Source: Austwickia sp. TVS 96-490-7B
Lineage (GTDB): Bacteria > Actinomycetota > Actinomycetes > Actinomycetales > Dermatophilaceae
Assembly (NCBI RefSeq): GCF_019331795.1
Contig: NZ_JAHPZL010000007.1
Span: forward strand, 373,194-437,193
Direction: 5' to 3'
DNA: 64,000 bases
Under the pieces are notes generated by a model. The model was not told the DNA's origin. It was given only the letters and a program-made list of their open reading frames with translations, and made no database searches. The position numbers and the translations under genes are program-made. Position 1 is the stretch's first letter; every line of letters starts with the position of its first letter. Shown one piece after another: positions 43,336-52,700 of this stretch.

Positions 43336-43950
43336 TTAGGCAGGCGTCGAGCCGCGGCCGAAGTGCGGTGGAGCATCAACCGGTAAAGCGCAGGTGTAGA
43401 AGACCACCCGCTTGGCTTGAGGATTGCCTGCCCCGACCCGGCGATATTTCTCCAACAGGTCGTCGATCTGAGTGCGCAGAGCAGCTAACTGTTCATCGGT
43501 GACCAACACGAGTCGGTCATCAAGGCCAGCGGCGTCCTGCCAGTGTGGCGGCCATTCGGAGGCATCGGAGATCCACGCCTGGGTGCGTTCTGCGAGGTGC
43601 TGCACATAATCCCTGGCCAACCATTCAGCGGCAGCCTCATCAGAATCGTCAGCATCATCGAAATCCACAGTGTGCTGATGGGAGCTGGCCACCCAGACGC
43701 GTTCACGGCCGCGGCCAGTGCCACTGTCCTCAATAAGACCAATCTCTGCTAAACGCCGCAGGTGGTAGCTGGTGACACCGGTGTTGGTATCGAGTCGACG
43801 GGCGAGGTCGGCGGCAGTGCCCGGTCCCAGGGTGCGCAATTCGGCGAGTAAGCGAGAGCGCCACGGGTGGGCCAACAGTCGAAGCGCAGCCCGGTCGACG
43901 GGATAAGCGCCGGAGTCCCCTGGGGGTGGATGGGGCGGATCTACGGTCAT
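43336..43950 (-). CDS. ArsR-type winged-helix regulator
   Basis: A 204-residue regulator. The winged helix occupies residues about 20-85 ([49 protein letters not shown]), of the type also seen in actinobacterial helix-turn-helix proteins with long C-terminal tails. The tail contains an acidic stretch ([15 protein letters not shown]) and is unassigned. No metal-binding Cys pair is visible in the DNA-binding helix. ATG 43950 is preferred since an 11-bp inverted repeat lies only 10 bp upstream, consistent with self-repression. It is divergent from rplM. Confidence 0.8.
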   Translation of the reverse strand: MTVDPPHPPPGDSGAYPVDRAALRLLAHPWRSRLLAELRTLGPGTAADLARRLDTNTGVTSYHLRRLAEIGLIEDSGTGRGRERVWVASSHQHTVDFDDADDSDEAAAEWLARDYVQHLAERTQAWISDASEWPPHWQDAAGLDDRLVLVTDEQLAALRTQIDDLLEKYRRVGAGNPQAKRVVFYTCALPVDAPPHFGRGSTPA

Positions 43951-43959
43951 GAATCCCAG

Positions 43960-43990
43960 GGTATTGTGCATAAAATCTGTGCACAATACC
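43960..43990. promoter_or_regulatory. Operator of the ArsR-type gene
   Basis: GGTATTGTGCA (43960-43970), 9 nt, TGCACAATACC (43980-43990): perfect 11-bp arms. ATAAAAT within the spacer may act as a -10 box. The position immediately before the regulator start points to autoregulation, with possible reach into the rplM side. The remaining 216 bp to rplM show no gene. Confidence 0.65.
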
Positions 43991-44206
43991 GCTGCATCTA
44001 GGGGGCTGATGGCGGTGGTCGCGGATTTCTGTGCAGGTCACGCGCCGTACCTCGCGGATTGGGTGGGGGTGCCTCCAGCCCGGTATTCTGGTGATTCGTT
44101 GTGCATCGGCGACCGCTGGGTCGTCGCGGATGCGCCACCGATCATCGGTCGCAGCTCCTGCATGACCACTCCGCTGAGCAATCACGAGAGAAAGCAAGGC
44201 TCTTCC

Positions 44207-44650
44207 GTGCGTACCTACACCCCCAAGCCGGGCGACGTCCAGCGCGCGTGGCATGTTATTGATGCCACCGACGTGGTCCTGGGTCGTCTCGCCTCGCAGG
44301 CCGCCACCCTGCTGCGCGGCAAGCACAAGCCCACTTTCGCCCCGCACGTCGACACGGGCGACTTCGTCATCATCATCAACGCCGACAAGGTGGCCCTGAC
44401 CGGCTCGAAGCTGGAGCAGAAGAAGGCCTACCGTCACTCGGGCTACCCGGGCGGTCTGCGCGCCACCAGCTACACCCAGCTCATGGCTTCCGCGCCGGAG
44501 AAGGCCGTCGAGAAGGCCATCCGCGGGATGCTTCCGAAGAACTCCCTGGCTCGCCAGCAGCTGAGCAAGCTCAAGGTGTACGCCGGCTCCACCCACCCCC
44601 ACCAGGCCCAGAAGCCGGTGCCCTTCGAGATCTCGCAGGTCGCGCAGTAA
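44207..44650 (+). CDS. rplM: Ribosomal protein L13
   Basis: Large-subunit protein of 147 residues. [19 protein letters not shown] at the N-terminus, [19 protein letters not shown] and the late [19 protein letters not shown] are family sequences. GTG 44207 gives the family N-terminus; the frame is open upstream without similarity. It forms an operon with rpsI 42 bp downstream. Confidence 0.97.
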   Translation: MRTYTPKPGDVQRAWHVIDATDVVLGRLASQAATLLRGKHKPTFAPHVDTGDFVIIINADKVALTGSKLEQKKAYRHSGYPGGLRATSYTQLMASAPEKAVEKAIRGMLPKNSLARQQLSKLKVYAGSTHPHQAQKPVPFEISQVAQ

Positions 44651-44692
44651 TCGGCCGCGCGCTGACCTGACGCCAAGCACACGAGGAGAACC

Positions 44693-45187
44693 GTGTCCGA
44701 CATCACCACCGAGCTCGAGCTCGACGAGCCCGCGCTGACTGAATACACCACTGAGTCCGACGCTGACGCTGAGGCTCCCGCCCGTCGCGCGTCCGCTTCC
44801 GCCCCCGGCGCCGCCACCGGCCGCCGCAAGCAGGCCATCGCCCGCGTCCGGATCGTTCCGGGCACCGGCGAGTGGAAGATCAACGGGCGTAGCCTCGAAG
44901 AGTACTTCCCGAACAAGGTCCACCAGCAGATCGTCAACGAGCCGCTGAAGATCCTGGAACTGGACGGTGCCTACGACGTGCTCGTGCGCGTCCACGGCGG
45001 TGGCCCCTCCGGCCAGGCCGGTGCTGTCCGCCTGGGCGTGGCCCGCAGCCTCAACGGGGTCGACCCTGAGCTGAACCGCCCGGCGCTGAAGAAGGCTGGC
45101 TTCCTGACTCGGGACGCTCGCGTCCCCGAGCGCAAGAAGGCCGGTCTTAAGAAGGCCCGCAAGGCGCCTCAGTACTCCAAGCGCTGA
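44693..45187 (+). CDS. rpsI: Ribosomal protein S9
   Basis: Small-subunit protein of 164 residues, with the acidic/alanine N-terminal extension of about 40 residues common in actinobacteria ([17 protein letters not shown]). The core begins [19 protein letters not shown] and ends with the basic tail [12 protein letters not shown] that reaches the P-site tRNA. GTG 44693 follows GAGGAGAACC. A perfect 20-bp hairpin closes the operon. Confidence 0.97.
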   Translation: MSDITTELELDEPALTEYTTESDADAEAPARRASASAPGAATGRRKQAIARVRIVPGTGEWKINGRSLEEYFPNKVHQQIVNEPLKILELDGAYDVLVRVHGGGPSGQAGAVRLGVARSLNGVDPELNRPALKKAGFLTRDARVPERKKAGLKKARKAPQYSKR

Positions 45188-45224
45188 TCCCAGCGCCGGA
45201 TCGACGCTACCTGCGTCGCCCCAG

Positions 45225-45268
45225 CGACGGCCCGTCGTGTCCTGCACCCAGGACACGACGGGCCGTCG
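45225..45268 (+). terminator. Strong hairpin terminator of rplM-rpsI
   Basis: Twenty perfectly paired bases (45225-45244 with 45249-45268) around a 4-nt loop, beginning 38 bp after the rpsI stop. Confidence 0.85.
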
Positions 45269-45272
45269 ACCT

Positions 45273-45470
45273 ATGCCCGAGAAATCCCTCGGTACATTCA
45301 GAGCGTGGACGACGCATCACCCGTCCGCCACCGACTATGCCCGAGCGGGGCATCAGGTCATCAACGCCCACGGTGACTACCTTTACATCATCCTCACTGG
45401 TGAAGGCATCGGCACCGGGCCAACAAAGACTCCTGAGGCGGTCGCGACGAGGTGGACGCCTCACCGGCGA
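45273..45470 (+). pseudogene. Possible remnant of a GH20-type hexosaminidase C-terminus
   Basis: An open frame right after the terminator encodes YARAGHQVINAHGDYLYIIL followed by PTKTPEAVATRWTPHRY. This recalls the segment of GH20 beta-hexosaminidases where a Gly-His/Val-Ile-Asn stretch precedes an aromatic LY pair. No start, catalytic Asp-Glu or upstream domain exists here. It could also be chance. The neighbouring PNGase A-like gene makes a glycosidase origin plausible. Confidence 0.35.
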
Positions 45471-45919
45471 TACCTGATCAGCCCGCGCCATCCGGGCAAA
45501 CCCAGGTCACGAAACACTGCCCAGATCCCCGCGCTGAGCAGGAGACCCGCGAGATAGATCCAGCCGACCCAGGAAACGAGACTCAGCGCCAGCGCGACGC
45601 TCAAGCCGAGACATCCGTAAGAGAGCCACCACCACAACGCGGACCATTCCGGGGGTGAGGGCAACGGCTGTTGTCGCCAGACCACCAGCGCCAACTGGAT
45701 GCTGCCTACTGTGAGGATCACCACCGGTGCGAGGACCACCCACGGGACCCGGTCTGCACCGACATTCGCACGGGCGGCAGCGACGAGCAGCGATGCCGCT
45801 GCGGCGGCGTACAGCGGGATGGACGCGAGTAACTTCTGCACGTCTGGGTTGTCGGTGTCCATGGATCTGTGGAGCGCCGCCAACGCCGAGCGCGGTAGGG
45901 CAGGACGTGGTGCGGTCAT
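45461..45919 (-). CDS. Small four-helix membrane protein, function unknown
   Basis: A 152-residue protein with about four hydrophobic segments (LYAAAAASLLVAAARA, WVVLAPVVILTVGSIQLAL, a WWWLSYGCLGLSVALAL stretch, and IYLAGLLLSAGIWAVF). ATG 45919 is preceded by AAGGAAG, a better ribosome site than the frame-open upstream ATG at 45964. It follows the PNGase A-like gene in the same direction after 41 bp and may be cotranscribed. No family recognised. Confidence 0.65.
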   Translation of the reverse strand: MTAPRPALPRSALAALHRSMDTDNPDVQKLLASIPLYAAAAASLLVAAARANVGADRVPWVVLAPVVILTVGSIQLALVVWRQQPLPSPPEWSALWWWLSYGCLGLSVALALSLVSWVGWIYLAGLLLSAGIWAVFRDLGLPGWRGLIRYRR

Positions 45920-45960
45920 CAGTTGACTTCCTTGGAGTAGAGCGTCACCGGAGTGGAGTG

Positions 45961-47721
45961 TCACCGACGTACCTGATCCACGGTGAAGAAACCGTTGATC
46001 GTCGCCAACTCGTGGTCATAGTGCCTCAATGTGGGGTCACCATCGGTGACGAACCGTTGGCGACTCCATCCGCTGGCCATCCGTTGCTCCCGGGGCACTC
46101 CGGTGACCCAGGTTGCCGCCCCAGCAAACCCGTTGGTGACGGTGACCTGGTGTTGTTTCGCCCCGGTCGGGATGAGGACATATGACGTGGACCCGTCAGT
46201 GATGTCGAGGTCGGTGGTGAGGCGTTGCGCCTGAGGGGCACTGCCCCACGGTTCGGCCAGGGTCGACCCTTTCTTTGACCAGGTCGCCTCGACCTGACGG
46301 GTGGTAGGTGCCGCTTCACCGACACGTACCTGCACACTATGCGTGTCACTCCAGGTCGCGTCGAGGTCATCGCGAGTTTCTTTCGCGGTCCAGGTGTGCG
46401 TCGACCGGTGCGACAGGTCCCGTCGTACGGTCGTGGTGACCCGACCGGCAGCAGTGTCGACCCACCCGGTAGCTTCGAAATGGTTCTTCCCTTGCACTGT
46501 CACTGACCCGGGCTGATCCTTGGTGCCGGTCGCGGAGGTGTCGACGGTGGCGGTGCCATCCCTGGTGGAGGCCAACCCGGCGCGGGTCGGGGCCTGCGAG
46601 GCGCTCGTCCACAGGTGTAGCGCTGGCGCGAGAGTCCACCCCTCGCCATCGTGCGGGATCCCCGCCACCCGGATCCGCACCTCGTGGGCGACACCGTCGT
46701 TGAGGAGCCCCACGAAGGGGGTGAGGTCATAGCGCAGCGACGCGATGGAAAACGCTCGCGGCGCCGGAATCGCATACCACAGGAAGGGATTGGACCAGCC
46801 ACCGGTGTAGATATACGGGTACGGCGCAGCCACCCCAGCTAGCCGTCCGTCGATGAGAATGTCCACCTCACGCCACGGGGACCCATCGGCGCAGGAATAT
46901 CCCGTCGACGCGGGCGCCGACAGATCCCAGAACTCCTCGCATCCGCCACCGGAACCGGTCGCGTAGACCTCCGCTTCGACCCGTTCCAGGTTGCGGGGGA
47001 GCCCCGCCTTGCCCACCAGATCTGCGCCGTCCCGGCGGATCTGCGACAGTGGCGTCACCATCGACGCTGTCGATGCTGCCGGATGGGACTGATCAGCCTG
47101 ATAGAAGTCCAGGGTCACTGTGATGTCGAAGACACCCGTGTAGGTGTCATTGACGGTATTGCCCAGATACATCGCGCTTTGACCGCGCTGTCGCAGTGCT
47201 GGCATCAGGGACGTGACGTCTTTTTCCACATGCCAACCGATTCCAGAAGGGCTGGGCTCCGGAGTGGACAAGGTCATCACCCGCACCCCGTTGACGTCGA
47301 TCCACCCCAACCGGTCGTACTGGCGACCAGCTACCCGTCCGTCCAGACGCAAAACGACCTTGTGCCACCCGGTGCCACAGTCTGACGGTGGGCTGTAGTC
47401 GGCGCGGTGCACATCCCAGTCCCGGAACTGGTGGGACACCAGCTGGACTGAGCAGCGTTTCGTCTCAGGCGTCGGCACTGGCGGCTCGGCGGTACGAGGG
47501 TCATCGTGGACGGCAATGAAGGCCGCTGGTGGGTGCGTAGTGACTGGGCCGGAGCTGCCTGGGCTGCGGGTCGCTCGCACCGGTCGGTCAGCAGTGTCCG
47601 AGAGATCAGCGCTAGTGCGCTGGTCCTGATCGGCGCTCGCAGGTAAGGCTGAGGCGGAAGGTGTGGCCCCTATCAATGTCATGAGGAGGGCCGTGGTCAC
47701 CAGGGGAAGGGAGGCCTTCAT
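45961..47721 (-). CDS. Secreted peptide-N4-(N-acetylglucosaminyl)asparagine amidase A-like protein
   Basis: A 586-residue exported protein. The signal peptide MKASLPLVTTALLMTLIGA ends near ASA. The stretch WHKVVLRLDGRVAGRQYDRL, then GWIDVNGVRVMTLSTPEPSP and SGIGWHVEKDVTSLMPAL, matches the plant/bacterial PNGase A family, which releases N-glycans from glycopeptides. The second half (ATSW and NHFEATGWVDTAAGRVTTTV) forms further beta domains. ATG 47721 is chosen because it gives a good signal peptide; the frame is open to 47802. Catalytic residues of this family are not well enough known to me to check. It may serve growth on host glycoproteins. Confidence 0.75.
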   Translation of the reverse strand: MKASLPLVTTALLMTLIGATPSASALPASADQDQRTSADLSDTADRPVRATRSPGSSGPVTTHPPAAFIAVHDDPRTAEPPVPTPETKRCSVQLVSHQFRDWDVHRADYSPPSDCGTGWHKVVLRLDGRVAGRQYDRLGWIDVNGVRVMTLSTPEPSPSGIGWHVEKDVTSLMPALRQRGQSAMYLGNTVNDTYTGVFDITVTLDFYQADQSHPAASTASMVTPLSQIRRDGADLVGKAGLPRNLERVEAEVYATGSGGGCEEFWDLSAPASTGYSCADGSPWREVDILIDGRLAGVAAPYPYIYTGGWSNPFLWYAIPAPRAFSIASLRYDLTPFVGLLNDGVAHEVRIRVAGIPHDGEGWTLAPALHLWTSASQAPTRAGLASTRDGTATVDTSATGTKDQPGSVTVQGKNHFEATGWVDTAAGRVTTTVRRDLSHRSTHTWTAKETRDDLDATWSDTHSVQVRVGEAAPTTRQVEATWSKKGSTLAEPWGSAPQAQRLTTDLDITDGSTSYVLIPTGAKQHQVTVTNGFAGAATWVTGVPREQRMASGWSRQRFVTDGDPTLRHYDHELATINGFFTVDQVRR

Positions 47722-48216
47722 GGGGAAAAATCTAGCGAGGGAAAGAACGGCTGGGGGAGTGAGTAACAAGTGATGTATGTCGCGTCGGAGGCGACTGCTC
47801 ATTCAGCCATGACGTTGTGGTCCAGGGCGATGCAGAAGCGGCTCGTGTGCCGATGTGGATGGCCACTGTAGTGATCTTGGCGTGGCAGGCTAAAAGTATC
47901 GCAGCAGCGCGAAATCGTTGGCCTGCCACGCTTTTCAGCGACAGATCAGGTGTGAGGGCACCAGGGATGATCTGGGGGAGCAATGGCTGACGTTCGCCCC
48001 GAGCAAAAAACGATCGCTGGAAAATAAAGCAGATAATTCCATGGCCGAAAAATGCAGGCCAGGGAGTGGTGCCCCGCCCGCGGCGGTGGCCTGGATCTCA
48101 GGAATGTCACATGCGGATTGTCTTGGCATCAGAATGGATAGGATCTTCTTGATAAACACAGATCTATGATGAACGCTGGACGAGAAGATTGGCGAACGAT
48201 TTTTTGACCAGGGGAT
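47722..48216. other. Gene-free stretch with a long inverted repeat
   Basis: No gene is recognisable. GCGTGGCAGGC (47880-47890) and GCCTGCCACGC (47921-47931) form an 11-bp stem with a TTTT run directly after, a plausible plus-strand terminator without a visible gene. The region probably also holds the promoter of the PNGase A-like gene. Confidence 0.45.
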
Positions 48217-48420
48217 TCAGCAGTGGAAGTGGCGATCGCCGTCGCCATCGCCGTCGAGACCGATGGTCAGCGTCACCGGCTCGGGGAGGACTCGTAGGTC
48301 CGGTCGCAGCGGCGGACCAGGGCCGGTCAGGGGGGTCTTGATGGTCTCGGCGCGATTGCCGTTTTCCTGCGGACGGATGTACGGCGTTTGCAGGTCAGTC
48401 AGACACCGGCGATGTGGCGC
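48217..48420 (-). pseudogene. Remnant of a GH2 beta-galactosidase (lacZ) C-terminal domain
   Basis: One minus-strand frame reads LTDLQTPYIRPQENGNRAE, matching the conserved PYxxPQENGNR segment before the small-chain domain of LacZ-type enzymes. The frame then runs through Pro-rich sequence to a TGA at 48217-48219. The preceding kilobase of a lacZ gene is missing, and the part after the motif is much shorter than in intact enzymes. It is a decayed fragment. Confidence 0.6.
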
Positions 48421-48469
48421 ATCTGATCAGCGTGTTGGCAAGGGTGTTTCGCCGGAGAGGCAGAGCATG

Positions 48470-48808
48470 AGTTATGCACGGATCATGGCTGCTGCCGTGG
48501 TGTGGGCTGTGGCGATGTGCACTCTGAGTGCTGTTTTAAGGCACTCAGAGTGCGATTCGCGAGGTGCGCACCGCCCGTTGCCCCGCACCTCGAGGAACAA
48601 TCGATACACGCATGTCACCAACGGTGACATGAATACATCGGTCGCTGTGAGCTCATGGAATGAGACGACTCGCAACTCTCAGGAAAGCGGCCGGTGCGAT
48701 ACCACTCACGCAGCAGGACTCGACCCTGAGACAGCTCGGGGAGCTGACCGGTGGGGTTGTCGAGATTTTTTGCACGCGGGGGGCTGGACTCCTTCCGATC
48801 CTGGCTGA
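48470..48808 (+). CDS. Doubtful small exported protein
   Basis: ATG 48470 follows GGAGAGG and opens 112 codons with a hydrophobic start (MSYARIMAAAVVWAVAMCTL). The remainder is polar without recognisable domain. Two strong palindromes (48519-48553 and 48610-48630) lie inside it, which is odd for coding sequence, so the frame may be accidental in a decaying region. Confidence 0.2.
   Translation, partial: SYARIMAAAVVWAVAMCTLSAVLRHSECDSRGAHRPLPRTSRNNRYTHVTNGDMNTSVAVSSWNETTRNSQESGRCDTTHAAGLDPETARGADRWGCRDFLHAGGWTPSDPG
48519..48553. repeat. Nested palindrome GCACTC-T-GAGTGC repeated in inverse
   Basis: GCACTCTGAGTGC (48519-48531), nine bases, GCACTCAGAGTGC (48541-48553): a perfect 13-bp inverted repeat in which each arm is itself nearly palindromic. 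A second hairpin, CATGTCACC-AAC-GGTGACATG, lies at 48610-48630. They may be regulator sites or element ends. Confidence 0.5.
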
Positions 48809-49603
48809 CCTGACCGGCATCTCACAGCCCATGGCGGAGATGCGACCAAGGCCACCTCCTCATAAAAACACGGCTATCACTGTGTGAGTATCCAAGTTGC
48901 CTCAACCCTGGAAGGGAAACTCTTGGCGGTCTCGGCAACTTTGCCCGAATTGAGTTATGCCGACTTGATTGATAGCCCTGAACGTCACAGAAACCCGCGT
49001 GAATACTGCCTTCAGTATGGCGCGACCGCGTCGGGCCTGAAGGAGAAATAGGATACTCACGTCGCGTGAAGGTATTCTGGGCTGTCTTGTCGTATCAACT
49101 GTGCTTAGTTGAGATTAGCTGGGAGGCTCTTTGCCTCAGGCAACAACTTCCGGGGGTAAAAATGGGTGGATTCTTTGTGGATGCGGGGTTCGTGGTCAAG
49201 GCGGTGACGGAGGCTGAGGTTGGCGTGTTGGTGGAAGACCCTCGGCACCCATCAGCAATGGACTTCCTCCCATTGGGGTCGTTAATGGAGATACGGCCAC
49301 AATGACTGTTCGCGTGCACGCCAACGATAGGTCTCACTTTCATCGCGGCCAGCATGGCATCGCCAGCAAAGCGGCTGACAATGCCAGCGGCCGGTTTCAC
49401 GAACTTGGTGGGGCTCACTCCTGCAACACGCATGGGGTCGTTGAACGCACGGTCACGTGGAATATTCACGATCCAGCTCCGGCGGCGGTCAATATCAGCC
49501 CAGAGGCCGATCACCGTGGACGTGGGGACCGCGTCGACAGAGGGCCGTTGTGGCCGAATAACAGCCCTAGAAATCAGTATGAGACCGGGAAAGCAAGGTT
49601 GCC
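48809..49603. other. About 800 bp without a recognisable gene
   Basis: Several short frames are open on both strands (for instance minus 49095-49514, 139 codons) but none has a credible ribosome site, codon pattern or known motif. Base composition is less GC-rich than the flanks, especially 49050-49200. I read it as decayed or foreign DNA between rpsI and glmM. Confidence 0.4.
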
Positions 49604-50186
49604 ATGAATCGCGTTCGTACCATTGTCGCTGTGATGTCGAGTGTGATGGTGGGTTTGGCGCTTGCCGGGTGGGCGGTGGTTTCGTTGGGTCTACCTAGTG
49701 GGAGCGCGACAGGATCCCCCGCAGGATCGAAGTCACACCAGGGGAACTGAGGGCAGCACGAGTCAGCAGCGGTTGGTGCCGGAGCGTCCGGTGAGTCATG
49801 ACTTGGCGGCGCTGCGGGGGATGTGGCCAAAGGCGCCGGATGCTACGGCGGTGCTGTGGACACACGGTGGTATCACGTGGGATAGCCGTGGGCCTGCGGT
49901 GCCAGGACCGACCAACTATGTCCTGCAAGCTGTGTTGACCCTGTCGGCCGACGATGCTGCCCACCTGCGCACCACGACGCTGAAGCCGATGGTCACGCTA
50001 CCCAAGTCCCTGCCCTGGCTCACCGAAGAGGTGCGCGTTGCCGCTCCGGCCGGCGCCTACTCCGGTAGCAGCTTGCTTGACGCGTCATTGGAAGCGCCAA
50101 GCGCCTACGGCCCTGGGGCATGCCTTCATGACCAGTTGCCGATCCTCGTCGTGACCATGGTCAGCAGTCAGCCTTTCCCGGCCTGA
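49604..50186 (+). pseudogene. Small secreted protein gene, probably frameshifted
   Basis: ATG 49604 after AAGGTTGCC opens a signal peptide (VAVMSSVMVGLALAGWAVVS) but stops at codon 49. The second frame takes over at about the same place and runs to 50186 with HDLAALRGMWPKAPDATAVL, WTHGGITWDSRGPAVPGPTN and YVLQAVLTLSADDAAHLR. Joined by a one-base shift near 49680-49745 they would make one exported protein of about 190 residues. No family recognised. A real frameshift, a sequencing error, or two separate genes are possible. The 273 bp up to glmM hold no clear gene. Confidence 0.4.
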
Positions 50187-50459
50187 TTTTCCCCCGGGGG
50201 TTCGATCGCGTGCTGCCTGTATTCGCTGACGGTCAGGGTGATACTGACGACGTACGTCGGTCCCGGCTTGATCATGTACTCGTCAGCCAACGCCGACGCT
50301 AAGGACGAATTTCCCTGGTCGGCAGCGTGATCCGATGATTCAGTCAGACGATCGCTATACTCCGTGGGGTCGTACCGGCGGCGCATGTCGACAGACCGCG
50401 CTGGGGGCGATCAGACGAGCGTCGCTCGGGGGTATTCCACAAGACGGGAGACATGACGC

Positions 50460-51815
50460 ATGGCATCAGCGCGTCTTTTCGGCACGGACGGTGTCCGCGG
50501 CCTGGCCAATAAGGACCTCACAGCGGAGCTGGCTCTGGACCTGTCGGTCGCGGCCGCACGGGCGTTGGGAGGCCGTGGCGCCTACGGAGGTCACCGCGCA
50601 GTGGCCGTCGTGGGGCGAGACACCCGCGCTTCCGGGGAGTTCCTCGGAGCGGCGGTCTGCGCAGGTTTCGCCTCCGCTGGCGTGGATGTCCTCGACGCCG
50701 GGGTGCTCCCGACGCCGGCGATCGCCTACCTCACCGCTCGGATGAGCGCGTCGATGGGCGCAGTGCTGTCGGCGTCGCACAACGCGATGCCGGACAACGG
50801 GATCAAGTTCCTCGGCAAGGGCGGTCACAAACTCAGTGACGCCACCGAAGACCTCATCAGTTCACACATGGGCGGACCGTGGAGTGAACGTCCACTGGGC
50901 GCTGGGGTGGGCCGTATCCGGCCATTCCCGCAAGGCCGCGACTTCTACATCGAGCATTTACTGGATTGCGTGCCCACCCGGTTGGACGGTTTACATGTCG
51001 TGGTCGATGCCGCGCACGGAGCTGCTAGCTGGGTCGGCCCGGAAGTGTTTGAACGGGCAGGCGCCACCGTCGACGTCATCGGCACCTCACCTGACGGGCT
51101 CAACATCAACGACGGTTACGGCTCCACCCACCTGGACAAGCTTCAAGAAGCCGTGGTCGCCCGCGGCGCTGACTTGGGCTTTGCCTGGGATGGCGACGCA
51201 GACCGCTGTCTCGCGGTGGATGCGGAGGGACGCATCGTTGACGGCGACCAGATCATGGCGATCATCGCGTTGTCCTTGCGAGACCAGGGCCGACTGCACG
51301 ACGACACGTTAGTGGTCACCGTGATGAGCAACCTGGGTTTGTTGCAGGCGATGGAGCGTGAAGGCGTGGTGACCCGGCAGACCGCTGTGGGCGACCGCTA
51401 TGTCCTTGAGGACATGCGCGCCGGTGGATATTCGCTCGGTGGAGAACAATCCGGCCACGTGATTATGTCGGAGTACGGCACCACCGGTGACGGAGTGCTG
51501 ACCGCGTTGGCGATCGCTGCCCGAGTGGTGGAATCGGGGCGGGCACTCTCCGAGCTGTCAGCTGTGATGACCCGGCTGCCGCAGGTGTTGATCAATGTCA
51601 AGGGAGTCGACAAAGACCGGGTCGACGGTGACGAGGTCGTCCAAGAAACCGTTGCGGCGATCACCGCGGAATTTGGTGCTCAAGGACGGGTGCTGCTGCG
51701 CAAGTCCGGGACCGAACCGCTGGTACGGGTCATGGTTGAAGCCGACACTCAGGAGCGCGCCGAAGAAGCAGCGCAGCGCCTAGCTGATGTCGTCCGGGAC
51801 CGTCTCGCCTTGTAA
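50460..51815 (+). CDS. glmM: Phosphoglucosamine mutase
   Basis: A 451-residue enzyme that converts glucosamine-6-phosphate to glucosamine-1-phosphate for UDP-GlcNAc and peptidoglycan synthesis. [20 protein letters not shown] is the N-terminus; the phosphoserine loop is [16 protein letters not shown], the metal loop [13 protein letters not shown], the sugar loop GGEQSGHVI, and the phosphate loop [14 protein letters not shown]. All are intact. In many actinobacteria glmM follows rpsI directly; here 5.3 kb of other DNA separates them. Confidence 0.96.
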   Translation: MASARLFGTDGVRGLANKDLTAELALDLSVAAARALGGRGAYGGHRAVAVVGRDTRASGEFLGAAVCAGFASAGVDVLDAGVLPTPAIAYLTARMSASMGAVLSASHNAMPDNGIKFLGKGGHKLSDATEDLISSHMGGPWSERPLGAGVGRIRPFPQGRDFYIEHLLDCVPTRLDGLHVVVDAAHGAASWVGPEVFERAGATVDVIGTSPDGLNINDGYGSTHLDKLQEAVVARGADLGFAWDGDADRCLAVDAEGRIVDGDQIMAIIALSLRDQGRLHDDTLVVTVMSNLGLLQAMEREGVVTRQTAVGDRYVLEDMRAGGYSLGGEQSGHVIMSEYGTTGDGVLTALAIAARVVESGRALSELSAVMTRLPQVLINVKGVDKDRVDGDEVVQETVAAITAEFGAQGRVLLRKSGTEPLVRVMVEADTQERAEEAAQRLADVVRDRLAL

Positions 51816-51842
51816 CACGGCGACGTACGTCGTACGAACATT

Positions 51843-51875
51843 GGCCGGGCTCACCGCTGAGAGGTGAGCCCGGCC
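51843..51875. terminator. Bidirectional terminator between glmM and the carbonic anhydrase gene
   Basis: GGCCGGGCTCACC (51843-51855) and GGTGAGCCCGGCC (51863-51875), a perfect 13-bp stem with a 7-nt loop between convergent genes. Confidence 0.8.
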
Positions 51876-51923
51876 GATGCCACGCTTGGACACGCGCCGC
51901 TCCGCCCAGGGAGAAGCGCTGAC

Positions 51924-52568
51924 TCAGGTCAGATCGCCAATGGATTCGACGATGCTGGCGCGCCCGTTGGCCAGGGCGTAGGTCAGGCCCACGATCGCGC
52001 ATCGACCTTCCGCGACAGCGGTATTGATGACCTGGGATCGTTCGTGGATCAGGTGGATGGTCTGCCGCACATGTTCTGCTTCGACCTCGTCAGTGCTGCG
52101 GGCACCCGCTGCACGGGCAGCGATCACGCTGGGTGTGACCCGTTCGATGATGTCGCGGATATAGCCGCGAGGCATCGTGGCGTGTTGATAGTGCTGGATC
52201 GCTGCTTTGATCGCCCCACAGGAATCATGGCCGAGGACCACGATGAGCGGCACCGCCAAGACATCCGTGGCGAACTCCATAGATCCCAGGACGCCGTCAC
52301 CGACGATGTGCCCGGCAGTGCGCACCACAAATAGGTCGCCTAAGCCTTGGTCGAAGACCACTTCAGCGGCCACCCGGGAATCAGCGCACCCAAAAAACGT
52401 CGTAAAGGGCGCTTGTCCAGAAGCCAGCTGATCGCGGCGAGAGGTGTCCTGATTGGGGTGAGCCGGGGTGCCGGCGACAAACCGGTCATTACCAGCTCGC
52501 AACTCGGCCCATGCTTGAGCCGGGGTGGTGGGACGCGGCCCACCGTGGATGGCGCTCGTGCTGCTCAT
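51924..52568 (-). CDS. Beta-class carbonic anhydrase
   Basis: Zinc enzyme of 214 residues interconverting CO2 and bicarbonate. Zinc ligands Cys61 (GCADSRVAAE), His114 and Cys117 (VLGHDSCGAIKAA), and the Asp63-Arg65 dyad, are in place. ELRAGNDRFVAGTPAHPNQD is the usual N-terminal arm, and HVRQTIHLIHERSQVINTAV and VGLTYALANGRA complete the fold. It lies downstream of the fumarase gene in the same direction, separated by 132 bp with a hairpin. Confidence 0.92.
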   Translation of the reverse strand: MSSTSAIHGGPRPTTPAQAWAELRAGNDRFVAGTPAHPNQDTSRRDQLASGQAPFTTFFGCADSRVAAEVVFDQGLGDLFVVRTAGHIVGDGVLGSMEFATDVLAVPLIVVLGHDSCGAIKAAIQHYQHATMPRGYIRDIIERVTPSVIAARAAGARSTDEVEAEHVRQTIHLIHERSQVINTAVAEGRCAIVGLTYALANGRASIVESIGDLT

Positions 52569-52640
52569 GGGGGGTCATCCTTCCGGAGTCGGCACTGGGC
52601 GGCGGAAATCGTCACTGGATCGATGCCACGACTGCGGGTC

Positions 52641-52678
52641 CCGTCGGCCCGACCCGAGGAGAAGGATCGGGCCGACGG
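52641..52678 (-). terminator. Hairpin terminator after the fumarase gene
   Basis: CCGTCGGCCCGA (52641-52652) and TCGGGCCGACGG (52667-52678), perfect 12-bp arms, 22 bp after the fumarase stop. Confidence 0.7.
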
Positions 52679-52700
52679 CGAGGGTCATTGAGGACCGGTG

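Noticed and set aside
48519-48553. CIRCE heat-shock element
   Set aside because: CIRCE needs GCACTC-N9-GAGTGC; here the nine-base gap lies between GAGTGC and GCACTC, the everted order.
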